Assembly: GCA_002404295.1 (NCBI GenBank)
Contig: DHJK01000089.1
Coordinates: forward strand, 11,626 to 28,827
From: Legionellales bacterium UBA4722
Lineage (GTDB): Bacteria; Pseudomonadota; Gammaproteobacteria; DSM-16500
DNA length: 17,202 bases
Direction: 5' to 3'
Within the stretch, counting starts at the first letter, position 1. Each line of letters opens with the position of its first letter. Below the pieces are notes generated by a model that did not search any database, had not been told where the DNA came from, and was given only the letters and a program-made list of their open reading frames with translations. Shown piece after piece: positions 1 through 6,513 of this stretch. A program made the position numbers and the translations under genes.

Positions 1-35
1 AGCTGGATTGCTTCGCTTCGCTCGCAATGACGAGA
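1..35. repeat. Partial copy of the GTCATTGCGAGCG-type palindromic repeat
   Basis: The first bases carry a half-arm with GCTTCGCTCGCAATGACG, the same inward arm end found in the two full palindromes at 12814-12932 and 14415-14525. Only one arm is inside the window, so the partner may lie to the left of base 1. It is adjacent to the inverted-repeat cluster at 37-440. Confidence 0.5.
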
Positions 36-36
36 G

Positions 37-92
37 AGGTGAGCTGTTGCATTTCCGTTATGATGCAGCTCTATCATAGTAACAGCTCACCC
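37..92. repeat. Small inverted repeat (11-bp arms)
   Basis: GGTGAGCTGTT near 38-48 is the exact reverse complement of AACAGCTCACC at 81-91, with a loop of about 32 bases. It lies between the half-repeat at the window edge and the large hairpin at 163-344, and it overlaps the outer, decayed arm of that larger structure. It could form an RNA hairpin, but no T-run follows, so a terminator role is not supported. Confidence 0.45.
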
Positions 93-162
93 TCAGTGCC
101 GTCATTGCTGTAAAGATTAGATAATTCGTTGATAGAATTGTCATCTACAATAAACCTCAGAC

Positions 163-344
163 CTGTCCTCCCGCAAAATTTTCGTCAACAGTTCCAAATA
201 AAAACACTGCTCTCGCACGGAAATTTGTGCGGGATCCGGTTACAGCCGGCAGTACTGTAAGACGTAACCAGACCCCGCACAAATTTCCGTGCGAGAGCAG
301 TGTTTTTATTTGGAACTGTTGACGAAAATTTTGCGGGGTGACAG
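163..344. repeat. Large near-perfect palindrome (MITE-like hairpin)
   Basis: Bases 170-233 are the exact reverse complement of 274-337 (64 bp). Pairing continues inward to 243/264 with two mismatches and outward to 163/344 with small mismatches, leaving a loop of about 20 bases. No protein-coding capacity beyond shadow frames is visible. Further out, 102-121 is the exact reverse complement of 382-401, and similarity decays from there to about 71 and 440, so a larger, older inverted structure surrounds the sharp one. This architecture resembles a non-autonomous palindromic element, but no transposase or clear target-site duplication is visible. Confidence 0.75.
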
Positions 345-388
345 TAGCGGTTCATGAGAAGCCTTGCCGTCAACGAATTACCTAATCT

Positions 389-703
389 TTACAGCAATGA
401 CAAGGCTGGAGGTGAACTGATACCTATCATAGGCTTAATGTTTTTATGTTCTTTCATGGCATGCCACAGATCCCAGTTTTGTTGTAAGTTAAGCCAAAAT
501 TGGGGCTCCATTTGTAATGCATCAGCAAAAGCCAACGCTGATTCTGCGCTAACACCGCGGCGACCATTTATAATTTCGTTTAAGCGCGTATAAGTCCAGC
601 CTAAATGACTAGCAAAATATTTTTGGGTAATTTCTCTAGGTGCTAAAAATTCTTTCAAAAGCATTTCACCGGGATGTGTTGGGAGGCGTTTTTTGGGTAG
701 CAT
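389..703 (-). CDS. higA: HigA-family addiction-module antitoxin (XRE helix-turn-helix)
   Basis: This 104-residue protein starts with KKRLPTHPGEMLLKEFL and continues through a helix-turn-helix (ITQKYFASHLGWTYTRLNEIINGRRGVSAESAL, residues ~26-58), the signature of HigA-type antitoxins, which bind their own promoter and neutralise a HigB ribosome-dependent mRNase. The LNLQQNWDLWHA stretch is also typical of the family. The ATG at 703 has a strong AGGAG ribosome site 7 bases upstream. In the family the toxin gene lies directly upstream; here only a broken piece of it remains (715-818), so this antitoxin appears orphaned. The last ~15 residues (from about PMIGISS) are encoded by the outer arm of the inverted repeat and do not look like a usual HigA tail, so the C-terminus may have been replaced when the repeat formed or inserted. 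Confidence 0.85.
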   Translation of the reverse strand: MLPKKRLPTHPGEMLLKEFLAPREITQKYFASHLGWTYTRLNEIINGRRGVSAESALAFADALQMEPQFWLNLQQNWDLWHAMKEHKNIKPMIGISSPPALSLL

Positions 704-714
704 CCTATTTTCTC

Positions 715-818
715 CTAGCGGTAATCAGTAACATCCACATCAAAAGCTCACTATTGCTCCAAATAAAAATAACTCGCCATTGCTTATTTATTCTTACGCT
801 CCAATAATTTTTTAAATT
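715..818 (-). pseudogene. higB: HigB toxin remnant (C-terminal third, frameshifted)
   Basis: On the minus strand, just before higA, one frame reads LKNYWSVRINKQWRVIFIW followed by SNS, and after a one-base frame shift near 748 the next frame reads AFDVDVTDYR and a TAG stop at 715-717. This matches the conserved C-terminal pattern of HigB/RelE-type toxins (S-V/I-R-I-N-x-Q-W-R ... D-V-x-x-x-D-Y-H/R). The N-terminal two thirds are absent; the reading frame beyond 818 runs into the 3' end of the neighbouring 395-codon gene and shows no HigB resemblance. The stop lies 11 bases before the higA ATG, the normal higBA spacing. The toxin is therefore almost certainly dead. Confidence 0.75.
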
Positions 819-826
819 TATCTGCT

Positions 827-2014
827 TTATGGTGACGCAGAGTGCAAAGTCGATGGAACATTTTCCGTAACAGTAGATTTTCCAGGCCCCAATTTTAGAA
901 AACTCCCCGCAGCCAAGCTGCCAAAAAATCCGCCTATTGCTAGCGAGACTGGAACAGTCGTTGTTAACAAATAGAACGCCACTGCACCGCCGAGGCCGCC
1001 TCCCACTAAAAATAATATGGCAGCTATTGCTGTTTTATTGTTACGAAAAAGCTCCAAGATCACAGGTAAACAACTACAGCATGAGGTAGGTTGATACTGA
1101 TAGTCCTGGCTCTCTCTGGAGATTAATGATTTGCTATCTTCACTGTCTGCAATCAATCCAGAAGCATTTTTAGTGTTGCCCATCCTCGGAAATGAATAAC
1201 CTCCAGTGATTTTGTTTTGTAAAAATTCTTCTATAGTCGTATGTTCTTTATTATTAGCACTGGAGAGCCTCCCTTCACTATCTACATTTTGAAGATGCAT
1301 TATGGCACCGCGATTAATACTGATGCGCGGGCTCTCAAACATAACAAACTGAGCATCCTTACCTGCTTTTTTTTCTAGCTGTTGTATTGTTCTTTTGCGT
1401 GCTTCTTCGATAGCCTCAACGTCATCTTGCTTATATACACGCTGGCAAAAATATTCTTCAGAATTTGAGTTAGCGTATGCAACAATAAACTCATGATTTT
1501 GATACCTCAGCATTTCTTGCCGCCACTCGTCGCATGCGGGATCATCCGTCAATAGATGAATAAGCGGCGTATTCAAAAAAGATGATAATTCAGACAAAAA
1601 CTTCATCTGTGTGGTGCCTTGCAGCCTCCCTTCATTGGTGTCGATCAGCCATAATTGCCTGCGTGGCCACAATATCCTGCAATCATCATGATCTGCGATG
1701 GGGGCGGGAGCAATCAAGAAAAAAATCAAATAGCTGTTGTCCTGGCGAATGTTTCCGGCTTTTTTTAATAGTCCGAGCATTGTTAGGCGCTGATTCTCAA
1801 TTGTGTTAGATTTCTCTTCCCCTGCCGTAAAGCGCTGGCATACAAAATCTGTAGCACTAAGTGATGTGATTTTGTAAATTCCTAAAAAACTATCTTTAGA
1901 ATCTGCCGTCTGTACCTCTTTATGAAATAGTTCTGTTTCTTTATATTGCACAGCAGAGTCATAATAAAACATAAATTGATGAATGGGGTCGCGTTCAACT
2001 ATCCTGGCTTTCAT
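827..2014 (-). CDS. Unrecognised 395-residue protein with C-terminal membrane hairpin
   Basis: I do not recognise this protein. Residues 1-310 look soluble and mixed alpha/beta, with a charged helix around 196-218 (DDVEAIEEARKRTIQQLEKK). A cysteine cluster (C312, C313, C315) directly precedes two hydrophobic segments, about 328-351 (glycine-rich GGGLGGAVAFYLL) and 354-375, separated by a short TTTVP turn, then a hydrophilic tail of 20 residues. There is no signal peptide. The ATG at 2014 has an AGGGAG ribosome site. It lies 31 bp downstream of tyrS on the same strand and may be co-transcribed with it. A large soluble N-terminus with a C-terminal membrane hairpin and juxtamembrane cysteines occurs in membrane-targeted Dot/Icm effectors, so an effector role is a reasonable guess but unproven. 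The final codons abut the higB remnant. Confidence 0.7.
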   Translation of the reverse strand: MKARIVERDPIHQFMFYYDSAVQYKETELFHKEVQTADSKDSFLGIYKITSLSATDFVCQRFTAGEEKSNTIENQRLTMLGLLKKAGNIRQDNSYLIFFLIAPAPIADHDDCRILWPRRQLWLIDTNEGRLQGTTQMKFLSELSSFLNTPLIHLLTDDPACDEWRQEMLRYQNHEFIVAYANSNSEEYFCQRVYKQDDVEAIEEARKRTIQQLEKKAGKDAQFVMFESPRISINRGAIMHLQNVDSEGRLSSANNKEHTTIEEFLQNKITGGYSFPRMGNTKNASGLIADSEDSKSLISRESQDYQYQPTSCCSCLPVILELFRNNKTAIAAILFLVGGGLGGAVAFYLLTTTVPVSLAIGGFFGSLAAGSFLKLGPGKSTVTENVPSTLHSASP

Positions 2015-2045
2015 TATTTCTCCCTACGACCCAATAGCAATACCC

Positions 2046-3245
2046 TTAAACGATGACCTTACCCAACACCTTAATAAAACGTCTTTTGCCTACTTGCAAA
2101 ATGATTTGCTTGTTATCGGGCAAGACATAGTGCATATCAGTCAACCGTTCACCGTCAATTTTTACTGCGCCTTGCTGAATCATTCTAATAGCATCCGATG
2201 TACTTGAAGTGAGGCCTGCTTCTTTAATGACATTTGCTATTTTCATACCGGCGGCTAATTGCACTTCTTCCAAATCCTCCGGAATCATGCCCTGCTGGAA
2301 TTGTTCTACAAATTTTTCATGCGCATGCACGGCTGCGGCGCGATCATGGAAACGCTCGACGATTTCTTCTGCTAATAAAAATTTGATATCGCGGGGGTTT
2401 TTGCCTTCTGCGACTTCTTGCTTAAATTGTGAAATTTCAGTCATTGATTTAAAGCTGATTAATTCAAAGTAGATCCACATGGTTTCATCTGACAATGACA
2501 TGACTTTGCCAAAGATTTCATTCGGTGCTTCATCTATGCCGATGTAGTTGCCTAATGATTTAGACATTTTTTTCACGCCGTCGAGTCCTGGCAGTAAAGG
2601 TAATGTAATAACAGTCTGTGGTTTTTGGCCAAAATGTTTTTGTAGCTCGCGGCCCATAAGTAAATTAAATTTTTGATCTGTGCCGCCCAACTCTACATCG
2701 GCTTTCATCGCGACTGAGTCGTAGCCTTGCAATAAAGGATAAAGAAACTCGTGGATCGCGATGGCATGGCCTGTGGTGTAGCGTTTATGAAAATCATCGC
2801 GTTCTAGCATGCGGGCGACGGTATGGGTAGATGCTAGTTTGATCAAATCAGCGGGGGATAGCTTGTCCATCCATTCAGAGTTAAAGCACACTTCTGTTTT
2901 TTTAGGATCTAACACTTTGAATACTTGTTTTTGATAAGTGGCTGCGTTCTCTGCAACTTGTTCTCGGGTTAAAGGAGGGCGGGTTTCATTTTTACCGGAG
3001 GGGTCGCCAATCATGCCGGTAAAGTCACCGATCAAAAATAGTACGGTATGACCTAGCTCTTGGAATTGGCGCATTTTATTGAGCAGTACGGTATGGCCTA
3101 GATGTAAATCAGGGGCTGTTGGATCAAACCCAGCTTTGACTCGTAATGGCTTTCCGCTTTTTAGCCTTTCAACCAAGTCTGTTTCTAATAAAATCTCATC
3201 CGTGCCGCGGCGGATAAGTTCTAATGATTCTTGTAATGACGCCAT
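2046..3245 (-). CDS. tyrS: Tyrosyl-tRNA synthetase
   Basis: A class I aminoacyl-tRNA synthetase that charges tRNA-Tyr in the cytoplasm. The HIGH-type motif is HLGH at residues 48-51 within DPTAPDLHLGHTVLLNKM, the KMSKS loop is intact at 226-230, and tyrosine-binding elements such as LLQGYDSV and ELGGTDQKFN are present. A C-terminal S4-like RNA-binding segment is visible (IRMIQQGAVKIDGERL). At 399 residues it has the length of the second bacterial TyrS subgroup (TyrZ/TyrS2-like) common in gammaproteobacteria. I chose the ATG at 3245 (MASLQESLEL) because an AGAGGG ribosome site precedes it; the frame is open 15 codons further, but those codons lie over the promoter and read MCYCAIILYF, unlike the family. 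It is divergent from anmK, although an unrelated ORF now separates the two. Confidence 0.97.
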   Translation of the reverse strand: MASLQESLELIRRGTDEILLETDLVERLKSGKPLRVKAGFDPTAPDLHLGHTVLLNKMRQFQELGHTVLFLIGDFTGMIGDPSGKNETRPPLTREQVAENAATYQKQVFKVLDPKKTEVCFNSEWMDKLSPADLIKLASTHTVARMLERDDFHKRYTTGHAIAIHEFLYPLLQGYDSVAMKADVELGGTDQKFNLLMGRELQKHFGQKPQTVITLPLLPGLDGVKKMSKSLGNYIGIDEAPNEIFGKVMSLSDETMWIYFELISFKSMTEISQFKQEVAEGKNPRDIKFLLAEEIVERFHDRAAAVHAHEKFVEQFQQGMIPEDLEEVQLAAGMKIANVIKEAGLTSSTSDAIRMIQQGAVKIDGERLTDMHYVLPDNKQIILQVGKRRFIKVLGKVIV

Positions 3246-3315
3246 GTTTAGCCCTCTGGAAAAATATAGAATGATGGCACAATAGCACAATTAGTTTTAA
3301 AGGAAAAATAGATGA
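3245..3315. repeat. tyrS/anmK promoter-region duplicate, copy 1
   Basis: This segment runs from the tyrS start codon to an ATGA that corresponds to the anmK start. It aligns along its full length with 4684-4751: both share CTGGAAAA, TATAGAAT, ATGGCAC and GTTTTAAAGGAAA in the same order, with scattered substitutions and a ~3-base gap. It retains the tyrS promoter. The anmK coding sequence does not follow here: after the ATG the frame is ISKRAYGSFIF and then a stop. Confidence 0.8.
3263..3290 (-). promoter_or_regulatory. Predicted tyrS promoter
   Basis: Reading the minus strand there is a TTGTGC -35-like hexamer (3290-3285), a 16-base spacer and a TATATT -10-like hexamer (3268-3263), about 17 bases before the tyrS start codon. 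This segment lies within the duplicated region shared with 4684-4751. Spacing and hexamers are reasonable but were judged by eye only. Confidence 0.35.
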
Positions 3316-3339
3316 TCTCCAAAAGAGCATATGGCTCAT

Positions 3340-4554
3340 TTATTTTTTAGGCGTGATTTTCGAAGAGGTCGTTTTATTCTGTGATTCGGCCCGAATTTTC
3401 TCTCTCAAATCTCTCCAATTTTTAAAATAATGGGTGTTTGATACATAGCTTGATTTTAAAGTGGGATCTGCACGATTTAACATTGTCTCTAAATCTCGTT
3501 GTAACTTATTAAACTCATGCCAAATGCCCAGTGTTTGTTTATACTCATCTGACTTTTGAGGCAATTTAGTCATGCTGTGATAAGCAATGGCACGATTCTT
3601 CATCACCTGCTCACAAAGATTTTTTAAGTTCTTCATCGTTGCCATGGTCATAGGTGTGCTGGGTAGGTAACTATTTAATTCGTCCAGATTTTGTTTCATT
3701 TCATCTCTTATTTCTTGCAAATATTTTACGATGTTCGCAACATCATGTGTTTTATTAGGTGCAAGTGTCGCTTCTTCAGCAGGCGACAAGCTTCTATATT
3801 CTTTCATAGGCATCATATTCAATATCAACTTGTTTTTATTCTCAGAATACCCTATCCATACATTGTCGATTGAATTGCCAGTTAATACTTGTAAATTTTG
3901 ATTCATAACAAAGCGAGGAACATAGTCCGCAATGTTAGAGATATTAATTAAGTTTAATGAATAATTAAATGAAGTCAAAATTCTTCCTAAAGTGCCGCAC
4001 TCTTGTTGATTCGCTAAATCCAAGCCCACATAATAAACTTCCATTCTAGACAAGCTCTCTTTACATGCTTGATACCTTTCCTCAGAGAAGAGAAAAAATT
4101 CGGTAAGCTTTTCATTTCGAACAAACGCAAACGTATTGTCATTCTCCGGTGTCATTGAACTATCAGCGAGTGCCCGCTGATAATTTTCAAAAAATTCTTT
4201 ACGGTCTTTAGATTGCTCCATTGCTTCCTTCATTAATGCAACATGATGACGAATCATGGGATCAATATCACTAAAAAACAATGCTTTTATGCCTCTCTTT
4301 TCCAAATCCGGCAGCAAGGAGAGCCAATTAGACTCCCCCACCAGCAAGCAAGAGGCACGCTTATCACTTTTTATTTCTGGCACCGTGGACAACGCTTCGT
4401 TCCAATTTTCATCATTGCTAAATAGAAAGTGCTTAGCTTTAGAAGCATATAAATTCTCTTTTTTTTGCGAAGAATAAACAACTATCATGGAATCAGGATG
4501 TTTAGGTGGCAAAAAGTCGTCTAACTCATCTTGCAGCTCGGTATGGGTGGGCAT
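3340..4554 (-). CDS. Unrecognised 404-residue protein inserted between tyrS and anmK (effector candidate)
   Basis: I do not recognise a named family. The first 210 residues alternate predicted strands and helices in a Rossmann-like rhythm: CLLVGESNW (~69-77), KALFFSDIDP (~90-99, ending in an acidic residue as in the second strand of SAM-dependent methyltransferases) and LNLINISNIADY (~200-211). A glycine-rich GxGxG loop is missing, so methyltransferase activity is only a possibility. The C-terminal half (~265-404) is helical and charged with a basic end (KTTSSKITPKK). There are no membrane segments or signal peptide. The ATG at 4554 has a GAGG ribosome site. Diverged copies of the tyrS/anmK promoter flank the ORF, showing that it entered an ancestral divergent pair. 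Its position and lack of orthology to core genes fit an accessory or effector gene; this is inference. Confidence 0.7.
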   Translation of the reverse strand: MPTHTELQDELDDFLPPKHPDSMIVVYSSQKKENLYASKAKHFLFSNDENWNEALSTVPEIKSDKRASCLLVGESNWLSLLPDLEKRGIKALFFSDIDPMIRHHVALMKEAMEQSKDRKEFFENYQRALADSSMTPENDNTFAFVRNEKLTEFFLFSEERYQACKESLSRMEVYYVGLDLANQQECGTLGRILTSFNYSLNLINISNIADYVPRFVMNQNLQVLTGNSIDNVWIGYSENKNKLILNMMPMKEYRSLSPAEEATLAPNKTHDVANIVKYLQEIRDEMKQNLDELNSYLPSTPMTMATMKNLKNLCEQVMKNRAIAYHSMTKLPQKSDEYKQTLGIWHEFNKLQRDLETMLNRADPTLKSSYVSNTHYFKNWRDLREKIRAESQNKTTSSKITPKK

Positions 4555-4683
4555 GGTATCCTCTTATTTATTCTAAAATTAAGTTAGACAATGTTATCAT
4601 ATGAACACGCACTCGTTGTTTATAATATAGCTCATCTTACCAGATTGTGTGCAAAAATCAATCCAAAGAGCCCGTCGGTTCCG

Positions 4684-4751
4684 TGTTTTATCTTCTGGAA
4701 AAGTATAGAATAATGGCACCGTATAATTGGTTTTAAAGGAAACAGAGATGA
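4684..4751. repeat. tyrS/anmK promoter-region duplicate, copy 2
   Basis: Same-orientation second copy of 3245-3315. It begins at a TGTTTTA that corresponds to the tyrS start region (the tyrS codons themselves do not follow) and ends at the real anmK start codon. It contains a perfect TATAAT. Together the copies bracket the 404-codon ORF. Confidence 0.8.
4722..4727 (+). promoter_or_regulatory. Predicted anmK -10 element
   Basis: A perfect TATAAT lies 20 bases before the anmK ATG, which would give a short leader. No good -35 is seen at 17 +/- 1 bases (the region reads GGAAAAGTATAG), so the promoter may be weak or activator-dependent. The TATAAT is not conserved in the other copy of this segment (it reads CACAAT there). 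Confidence 0.4.
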
Positions 4752-5839
4752 GCGAACTTTATATAGGCCTTATGTCCGGCACGAGCGCGGATGGGATTGA
4801 TGCGGCGCTGGTGGATTTTAGCGGAGATCAGCCAAAACTACTGCATGGCTATTACAAGCCTTTTTCTCACGATCTTAGACAATGCATTCTTGAGCTCTAC
4901 CAACCGGGCATTGATGAAATCAAACGAATGGGGAATCTCGATATTGCTCTTGGTCACGCATTTGCGGGAGCTGCGAATCAATTATTACAAGAAAGTCAAA
5001 TTTCCTCTAAAAATATTCGAGCCATTGGCTGTCATGGTCAAACGCTTCGTCATGATCCTGCTTGTCGATATACATTGCAAGTGGGTGATCCTAATATCAT
5101 TGCTGCGAAAACAGGGATTACAACGATTGCTGATTTTCGTCGTCGAGATATGGCATATGGCGGACAGGGTGCGCCTTTAGTGCCTGCTTTTCACCAAACG
5201 ATGTTTGCGCAATTAGGACAACATCGAGCCATTGTCAATATTGGCGGTATTGCTAATGTGACACTTTTATTAGGCGATCAAAAAACAATATTAGGTTTTG
5301 ACACAGGGCCTGGAAATGCTTTGATGGATGCCTGGATTGAGCGGCATTTACAACAACCTTATGACAAACAGGGCGCCTGGGCAAGCCAAGGCAACATTAA
5401 TCATGAGTTACTTAACACATTACTCGCTGATCCTTTTTTTCATTTAGCGCCACCTAAAAGCACGGGGCGTGATTATTTTAATCTTCAATGGCTAGAACGT
5501 TATTTGACACCCGCTTTCTCTGCTGTGGATGTACAAGCAACTTTAGCTGCGCTAACCGCACAAAGCATCATCGCTGCGATTAAACCGTATTTTTTACAAG
5601 GTGAGATTATTGTTTGCGGGGGGGGGGCACATAATAATATATTGATTAATCAGATAAAAGAACATGCAGCACCTCTAGCTGTATCCACAACACGAGAAAA
5701 GGGTATAGATCCCCATTGGATAGAAGCAATGGCATTTGCGTGGCTTGCAAAACAAACACTTACCAAACAAACAGGAAACATGACAGCCGTAACGGGCGCT
5801 TCTCAAGCTGCTATTTTGGGTGGTGTTTATCAAGTATGA
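4748..5839 (+). CDS. anmK: Anhydro-N-acetylmuramic acid kinase
   Basis: AnmK phosphorylates and opens 1,6-anhydro-MurNAc released during murein turnover, giving MurNAc-6-phosphate for cell-wall recycling in the cytoplasm. The ASKHA-fold kinase motifs are clear: MSGTSADGIDAAL at 9-21, GQTLRHDP, ADFRRRDMAYGGQGAPLVPAFH (read as two blocks), the phosphate-binding GFDTGPGNALMDAW and the adenosine-site CGGGAHN. Length is 363 residues against about 370 in the family. I chose the ATG at 4748 because AAAGGA lies 8 bases upstream; an in-frame TTG at 4727 overlaps the -10 element and adds no family-like residues. The CGGGA motif is encoded by a run of 10 G (5618-5627). A second, degenerate copy of the last 22 codons follows the stop. 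Confidence 0.96.
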   Translation: MSELYIGLMSGTSADGIDAALVDFSGDQPKLLHGYYKPFSHDLRQCILELYQPGIDEIKRMGNLDIALGHAFAGAANQLLQESQISSKNIRAIGCHGQTLRHDPACRYTLQVGDPNIIAAKTGITTIADFRRRDMAYGGQGAPLVPAFHQTMFAQLGQHRAIVNIGGIANVTLLLGDQKTILGFDTGPGNALMDAWIERHLQQPYDKQGAWASQGNINHELLNTLLADPFFHLAPPKSTGRDYFNLQWLERYLTPAFSAVDVQATLAALTAQSIIAAIKPYFLQGEIIVCGGGAHNNILINQIKEHAAPLAVSTTREKGIDPHWIEAMAFAWLAKQTLTKQTGNMTAVTGASQAAILGGVYQV

Positions 5840-5854
5840 AACAGATCTCATCAT

Positions 5855-5923
5855 AAGCAAGCTTTATTGCGACAAACGGGGAATGTGATGACTGCTACAG
5901 GGGCAAAAGAAGCGGCTATTTAA
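5855..5923 (+). pseudogene. Duplicated 3'-terminal fragment of anmK
   Basis: Sixteen bases after the anmK stop, one frame reads KQALLRQTGNVMTATGA, then KEAAI and a TAA. This aligns codon for codon with the real AnmK tail, KQTLTKQTGNMTAVTGA then SQAAI, which continues to LGGVYQV. The DNA is clearly diverged (many synonymous differences), so it is not a recent slippage copy. It has no start codon or ribosome site. Likely origins are an old tail duplication or the leftover end of an anmK allele partly replaced by recombination. The stop coincides with the start of the palindrome at 5923-6010, which may have truncated it. Confidence 0.75.
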
Positions 5924-6010
5924 TATACCCATTACACCTCAAAATGCAATTTGTCATCCTGAATATACTGAAGGATGACAACTTCGCATCTTGAAGCATG
6001 ATTGGTATAT
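5923..6010. repeat. Imperfect palindromic element (~88 bp)
   Basis: The ends ATATACC (5923-5929) and GGTATAT (6004-6010) are reverse complements. Between them the two arms match imperfectly but almost continuously, up to an exact core stem GTCATCCT (5953-5960) / AGGATGAC (5972-5979). It sits between the anmK tail fragment and a convergent small gene, and may act as a bidirectional transcription barrier, although no U-run follows. It resembles a small non-autonomous repeat. Confidence 0.6.
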
Positions 6011-6031
6011 AACTTCATATCAGTACGAATA

Positions 6032-6409
6032 TTAACGTGTTAGCTTTGCTGGTGACTTTACATTTGAATTAGCGTTCTCTAAATTTTCGACTACATCTTC
6101 TAAAGCAAGTAAGTTTGCGCGAGGTGGCAGTGATTTTTTTTCAGATAAAATGCGATGCAAATCACTATCAGGCGACTTTCCTAAAATTATCTTACTTTCA
6201 TTGCCATTTATCAAACGCAGAAATTCAGCGGGCGTGGGCGCTTCACGCAGCAAACGAAGAAAACCCGGAGTATGGCCATCAATTTTACTAACTTCACCAG
6301 ATATTATTACCTTCATCTTCTTGAAACTAGCACAAGATGCAACGAGAGGATCTCTTATAGATTGATTAAATGCATCGAACGCTTTCTTTGAAAATTGACG
6401 ACACCACAT
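6032..6409 (-). CDS. Small protein of unknown function (125 residues)
   Basis: I do not recognise it. The N-terminus MWCRQFSKKAFDAFNQSIRD is basic-amphipathic, the middle holds APTPAEFLRLINGNESKIIL, and the C-terminus is charged and probably helical (LLALEDVVENLENANS). There is no membrane segment; a lone Cys at residue 3 and one at about 26 are not arranged as a metal site. The ATG at 6409 is chosen over the longer frame (from 6460) because AAGGA lies 7 bases upstream and the extra 17 codons read as AT-rich leader. It lies about 105 bp downstream of recG on the same strand and could be an appended accessory gene. Its size and lack of any family resemblance keep confidence moderate. Confidence 0.55.
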   Translation of the reverse strand: MWCRQFSKKAFDAFNQSIRDPLVASCASFKKMKVIISGEVSKIDGHTPGFLRLLREAPTPAEFLRLINGNESKIILGKSPDSDLHRILSEKKSLPPRANLLALEDVVENLENANSNVKSPAKLTR

Positions 6410-6513
6410 AGAATATCCTTTTGTAAGCTTATTGTTTTTGTAAATTAAATAAAGCAGCAATTCTAATCAGACTGACAGTTTAGTTCAACTTTTTCCAGTG
6501 AATTGGTTGGAAA

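Noticed and set aside
354..593. 79-codon plus-strand ORF opposite higA
   Set aside because: It lies antisense to a well-supported antitoxin gene and starts in the inverted repeat; no family resemblance.
3322..3345. Possible terminator after the 404-codon gene
   Set aside because: GAGC-CATAT-GCTC followed by four T on the minus strand is too short a stem to call.
3340..4554. Transposon cargo or insertion sequence between tyrS and anmK
   Set aside because: No transposase motifs, no terminal inverted repeats at the ORF edges, and the flanking direct repeat is about 70 bp of promoter sequence rather than a short target duplication.
6032..6460. Longer start for the small unknown gene
   Set aside because: The first 17 codons are AT-rich (MLLYLIYKNNKLTKGYS) without a ribosome site, while the internal ATG at 6409 has AAGGA at good spacing.
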